A stretch of 7,750 nt of DNA, taken from Clostridiales bacterium (GTDB taxonomy: Bacteria; Bacillota; Clostridia; Caldicoprobacterales; UBA3941). Below are positions 5,296 to 7,750 of the stretch, piece by piece (the stretch's first letter is position 1; every line of letters begins with the position of its first letter). The position numbers and the translations under genes are program-made. The notes beneath the pieces are model-generated. The model was given only the letters and a program-made list of their open reading frames with translations, did not search any database and was not told the origin of the DNA. The stretch lies in NCBI GenBank assembly GCA_012522165.1, contig JAAYKZ010000422.1, forward strand, positions 1 through 7,750. Reading direction: 5' to 3'.

Positions 5296-5478
5296 AACTG
5301 CTGGCAGAAGCCGGTACTTGTGAAAACTACCACGATAACTTTTTTGTTCTCTTAAGCTAGCATATATATTTAAATACATAAATTGACGCTAATTTCTGTA
5401 CCATGAAGGTATTGGCTTTCAGTAGAAGGCTTTATCTTAATGGTTTTTTTATTTTTACAAAAGGTTTGGAGGGATAGT
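5296..5478 (+). promoter_or_regulatory. Long untranslated leader of the ECF S component gene, possible cis-regulatory RNA
   Basis: About 180 nt separate the predicted transcription start from the S-component ATG. Visible pairings are CTGGC/GCCGG around AGAA (5301-5305, 5310-5314), an overlapping alternative GGTA/TACC (5313-5316, 5328-5331), and GGTAC (5313-5317) with distant GTACC (5398-5402). A further hairpin GCTTTC/GAAGGC (5415-5420, 5425-5430) is followed after about 12 nt by a T7 run (5444-5450), a weak terminator-like arrangement. S-component genes often have riboswitches in such leaders. I looked for TPP, preQ1-I, preQ1-II, THF, cobalamin, SAM-I, purine, FMN-like and T-box signatures and recognised none. 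Confidence 0.35.
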
Positions 5479-6015
5479 ATGAATAAAACATCTACTAGAA
5501 ATTTAGTACTAGCCGGTTTATTTATTGCTTTAGGTATTGTGTTACCTCAATTTATAGGGCATATAGGAGAACTGGGGCAACGTTTGTTACCCATGCATAT
5601 TCCAGTATTACTAGCAGGATTTGTATGTGGTTGGCCTTATGGCTTGGTAGTGGGCTTTATTACACCTATTCTAAAGAGTGTTATCACAGCTATGCCACTC
5701 ATGTTTCCTGGAGCTATTGCTATGAGTTTTGAGTTGGCTGCTTATGGCTTATTGACAGGTCTTTTATATAAATTATTTCCTAAAAAAGATGTATATGTGA
5801 TTCCAGCTTTATTAATATCTATGCTAGTTGGAAGGATTGTATGGGGTATTGCGAGCTTGATCCTACTTGGCCTTAGCGGACAACCTTTCACATGGCAAAT
5901 CTTTATAAGCAATGCCTTTATAAAAGGAATTCCGGGAATAGTTATTCAAATAATAATTATCCCCATCATTGTAATAGCCTTAAAGAGAGCAGGGTTAGTA
6001 GAAAATGGCAAATAA
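5479..6015 (+). CDS. ECF transporter S component (substrate-binding membrane subunit), substrate unknown
   Basis: This 178-residue, very hydrophobic protein has about six membrane segments and the size of an ECF-type S component. Features of the broad family (PF12822 type) are the N-terminal LVLAGLFIALGIVLP, the MHIPVLLAGFVCGWPYG loop and the later FELAAYGLLTGLLY. S components capture a vitamin, cofactor precursor or metal at the outer face and work with shared EcfA, EcfA' and EcfT subunits. None of those is encoded here, so this would be a group II member. The ATG at 5479 is chosen because GGAGGG (5468-5473) lies 5 nt upstream. An in-frame ATG at 5440 lies in a T-rich stretch without a good site and would add 13 unlikely residues. 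It overlaps the downstream kinase by 11 bases, so the two are co-translated. Substrate specificity cannot be read from sequence. Confidence 0.85.
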   Translation: MNKTSTRNLVLAGLFIALGIVLPQFIGHIGELGQRLLPMHIPVLLAGFVCGWPYGLVVGFITPILKSVITAMPLMFPGAIAMSFELAAYGLLTGLLYKLFPKKDVYVIPALLISMLVGRIVWGIASLILLGLSGQPFTWQIFISNAFIKGIPGIVIQIIIIPIIVIALKRAGLVENGK

Positions 6016-7087
6016 CGGTGATTTAAAAAATTTACTGTTGAAGCAGTATCAGCTGTATCCGAAGATGCAGCTTCAAGATATGGTTAAGTTTATATACCAG
6101 AATGAATTTGCAGGTGGACATATGATCCCTGATGAAAATGAAAGCTTAAAACATTTGAAGGATGAATTCCACTCAAGAAAAAAACAAGGATCAAATAAAA
6201 CCATTGTACAAACTTTTGAAAGTATTGGTAATGGCCTTTGTAGGCTTCATCTTTCAGCCTTAGAGGATAGGGATATTGAGCTGGAAACCATTAATAAATT
6301 TTTCGTAAGCACCGCCAATTCTGTTAAAGGTAGCGTAGATGCCTTTGAAGAAAAGCTCCATGTTTTGAGAGAGTGTTGTCAGGATGGCTCTTTACCTTAT
6401 TCCTTGCAGGACTTGGATGCTTATTTAGAGGAATATAAAATAAAGGGGTATCCACCGGTTAGTCATAGTGATGTATATAGGGAATTATATAATCCTTCAT
6501 ATCGTATTGTAAAAGAGGAATATTGCCGTTTTTTTGAGCTCTTTGATAAAATTGATGCCCTAATGAAGCTAGATAGGCCAATTTGTGTTGCTATAGACGG
6601 CAATAGTGGAGCAGGGAAAAGTACCTTGGCAGATTTAATTGGGGATGTATATGACTGCAATATATTTCACATGGATGATTTTTTCCTTACGCCTGATTTG
6701 AGGACAGAGGAAAGATTAAGAGAAGTTGGCGGAAATGTGGATTATGTAAGATTTAATAAAGAGATTATACAGGGATTAAAAAGTGGACGAGAATTTGCAT
6801 ATCAGCCATATAACTGTCAGATTATGTCCCTAGAGGATGCTATATATGTTAAACCTAAAAAGCTCAATATAATAGAAGGGGTATATAGCATGCATCCTAC
6901 TTTAATAGATACCTATGATTTAAAGGTATTTATGTCAATTGATCCACAGGAGCAAAGTCGTAGAATCCTTGAAAGAAACGGCCCCTTTATGCATAAGCGT
7001 TTTATTAAGGAATGGATTCCTTTAGAAAATAGGTATTTTGAAGTTTTGAAAATCAAAGAAAAATGTGATTTGGTTTTTGAAATATGA
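6005..7087 (+). CDS. Uridine-kinase-like P-loop kinase with an additional N-terminal domain
   Basis: This 360-residue cytoplasmic protein has a C-terminal kinase domain (about 190-360) of the uridine kinase/phosphoribulokinase superfamily. Walker A is GNSGAGKST (199-207), HMDDFF (222-227) carries the probable catalytic aspartates, IIEGVYSMHP (289-298) is the expected strand, and RRILERNGP (319-327) forms the lid. The first 190 residues are mostly helical, contain no motif I know, and are absent from ordinary uridine kinases of about 210 residues. The ATG at 6005 overlaps the S component's stop. Its ribosome binding site is weak (AGGG at 5991-5994), pointing to translational coupling. Context suggests it phosphorylates the compound imported by the S component, trapping it in the cell. 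That may be a nucleoside or vitamin alcohol, but this is inference. A strong terminator follows 33 nt after the stop. Confidence 0.82.
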   Translation: MANNGDLKNLLLKQYQLYPKMQLQDMVKFIYQNEFAGGHMIPDENESLKHLKDEFHSRKKQGSNKTIVQTFESIGNGLCRLHLSALEDRDIELETINKFFVSTANSVKGSVDAFEEKLHVLRECCQDGSLPYSLQDLDAYLEEYKIKGYPPVSHSDVYRELYNPSYRIVKEEYCRFFELFDKIDALMKLDRPICVAIDGNSGAGKSTLADLIGDVYDCNIFHMDDFFLTPDLRTEERLREVGGNVDYVRFNKEIIQGLKSGREFAYQPYNCQIMSLEDAIYVKPKKLNIIEGVYSMHPTLIDTYDLKVFMSIDPQEQSRRILERNGPFMHKRFIKEWIPLENRYFEVLKIKEKCDLVFEI

Positions 7088-7120
7088 CATATACAATTGA
7101 TGAGAAGTAATTGAAAATAT

Positions 7121-7159
7121 AAATAAGGAACTGCTTAAAAATGCAGTTCCTTATTTTTT
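7121..7159. terminator. Strong bidirectional terminator between convergent genes
   Basis: A perfect 14-bp stem (7121-7134 with 7143-7156) has an 8-nt loop and a TTATTTTTT tail, clearly terminating the kinase transcript on the plus strand. Read from the minus strand it is followed by a looser T-rich stretch, so it may also end the DUF3842 transcript. Its right arm lies inside the left copy of the 30-bp repeat. Confidence 0.88.
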
Positions 7160-7175
7160 AGTATTTCTTTTACTT
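7146..7175. repeat. 30-bp direct repeat, left copy
   Basis: These 30 bases, starting GTTCCTTATT and ending CTTTTACTT, recur exactly at 7211-7240, 65 bp away. This copy contains the right arm and tail of the terminator at 7121-7159. Read on the minus strand it could encode KEILKNKEL, an echo of the DUF3842 C-terminus, but it lies after that gene's stop and out of frame with it. Confidence 0.9.
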
Positions 7176-7202
7176 TGAGTGCGTATTTATACAATGCCCT
7201 CT

Positions 7203-7625
7203 CTACATCTGTTCCTTATTTTTTAGTATTTCTTTTACTTGCTGTACGGCAAGTTCGATATATTCTTTATAGGAAATGTCCTGAACACCTACCACCTTGT
7301 TATTGCATTTATTTATGGGAATTAATATCTTTTGTGCTTTGCTTTGACCAACAGCAACAGCCATAGACGGGGTTACCTTCCCCATTAAGGCGTTGGCAAC
7401 TATAATGCCCAAAGGGCCAATGATGATATCAGCATCAATACAATTATATATAACTGGATTTTCACCAGTTGCACCTAGATCCGCACCAGCTTTGAGCATA
7501 GCAGAAGTTGCTATACTGTTGGTACCTATGGCTATTAATTGGCATTGGGGCAGAGCTGCTTTAAGCTGTTCAACAATCATTCTCCCCATCTTGCCGCCTT
7601 GACCGTCTATTATAACTATCTTCAA
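7203..7625 (-). CDS. DUF3842 family protein (Rossmann-like, function unknown)
   Basis: This 140-residue soluble protein opens with MKIVIIDGQGGKMG, a glycine-rich loop (residues 7-14) like a dinucleotide-binding Rossmann start. The family-typical blocks IGTNSIATSAMLKAGAD (33-49), GATGENP and DADIIIGPLGII follow. These match DUF3842 (PF12953), found mainly in Clostridia; its role is unknown and nucleotide binding is only inferred. I chose TTG at 7625-7623 because GGGAGG (7638-7633) lies 7 nt upstream and the conserved protein begins there. An in-frame TTG at 7658 would place the ribosome binding site inside the gene and add 11 unlikely residues. The gene converges on the kinase. Its last codons lie in one copy of an exact 30-bp repeat, so the C-terminus may have been remodelled. 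No convincing promoter was found upstream. Confidence 0.88.
   Translation of the reverse strand: MKIVIIDGQGGKMGRMIVEQLKAALPQCQLIAIGTNSIATSAMLKAGADLGATGENPVIYNCIDADIIIGPLGIIVANALMGKVTPSMAVAVGQSKAQKILIPINKCNNKVVGVQDISYKEYIELAVQQVKEILKNKEQM
7211..7240. repeat. 30-bp direct repeat, right copy (inside the DUF3842 gene)
   Basis: This is identical over 30 bases to 7146-7175. Here it encodes the C-terminal QVKEILKNKEQ of the DUF3842 protein on the minus strand. The 35 bp between copies show no similarity to the sequence beside either copy, so this is not a simple tandem duplication. Confidence 0.9.
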
Positions 7626-7715
7626 ATTTTCGCCTCCCAATACAAAGTAAAAATTCAAGTTTATAATAACATATAAATGGAAAATTTAAAAGAATAAGCA
7701 AGGTAAACGATCATG

Positions 7716-7748
7716 TATAATTAAGTTCGCAAAATAAAAAGAAGGAAA
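7716..7748 (+). promoter_or_regulatory. Possible -10 box and ribosome binding site of a gene starting beyond the window
   Basis: TATAAT at 7716-7721 is followed by a purine-rich AGAAGGA-type site near 7740-7746 just before the window ends. Together they suggest a plus-strand gene starting a few bases outside, divergent from the DUF3842 gene. No good -35 box is seen at the right spacing, so this is tentative. Confidence 0.3.
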
Positions 7749-7750
7749 AA

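Noticed and set aside
5383..5415. TTGACG at 5383-5388 as a second promoter for the S component
   Set aside because: No acceptable -10 box lies 15-19 bp downstream.
5440..5478. Upstream ATG at 5440 as the start of the ECF S component
   Set aside because: No ribosome binding site precedes it. GGAGGG at 5468-5473 sits correctly for ATG 5479, where the conserved S-component N-terminus begins.
7175..7602. Plus-strand open frames opposite the DUF3842 gene
   Set aside because: The minus-strand protein has clear family motifs and a good ribosome binding site; these frames have neither.
1..7750. CRISPR array, insertion sequence or prophage
   Set aside because: There are no regularly spaced repeats and no transposase, integrase or phage structural motifs. 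The only sizeable direct repeat is the two-copy 30-bp element.

Overview
The window looks like chromosomal DNA from an anaerobic, low-GC Gram-positive bacterium of the class Clostridia. The evidence is the strong A+T bias, purine-rich GGAGG-type ribosome binding sites, TTG starts, tRNA genes with encoded CCA ends, a stand-alone DUF1858 redox-disulfide protein and a DUF3842 protein. The genus cannot be fixed from sequence alone. No transposase, integrase, phage gene or CRISPR array is visible.

Layout: 1-201 is a leader with a 20-codon upstream ORF and two hairpins, followed by a complete ABC exporter half-transporter (202-1950, TTG start). A DUF1858 CxxC protein (2080-2283) has its own promoter and terminator. 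A tRNA cluster Lys(TTT)-Glu(TTC)-Asp(GTC)-Thr(TGT) spans 2464-2815 between a promoter and a strong terminator. Next come two zinc-ribbon genes. The first (3019-3621) is soluble, with a helical N-terminus and two ribbons. The second (3519-5119) has two ribbons followed by 8-9 membrane segments, and is split between two frames at an A7 run. A 359-base gap (5120-5478) holds several hairpins, a good promoter and an untranslated leader. An ECF-transporter S component (5479-6015) and a P-loop kinase with an unfamiliar N-terminal half (6005-7087) overlap by 11 bases. On the minus strand a DUF3842 protein (7203-7625) converges on them. At the right edge a TATAAT and a purine-rich site suggest that a plus-strand gene starts just outside.

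How the genes fit together: the ECF S component and kinase form a likely uptake-and-phosphorylation pair whose substrate is unknown. It would use EcfA/EcfT energising subunits encoded elsewhere. The two zinc-ribbon genes form a small operon of unknown role. The ABC exporter leader can be drawn in two exclusive folds, one exposing and one masking the exporter's ribosome binding site, which resembles leader-peptide control of drug exporters.

The points most worth a second look are the ABC leader switch, the frameshifted zinc-ribbon membrane protein, the unassigned RNA-like structures at 5120-5478, the S-component/kinase pair, and an exact 30-bp direct repeat at the 3' end of the DUF3842 gene. 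All motif and pairing statements come from reading the sequence by eye; no search or folding program was run.
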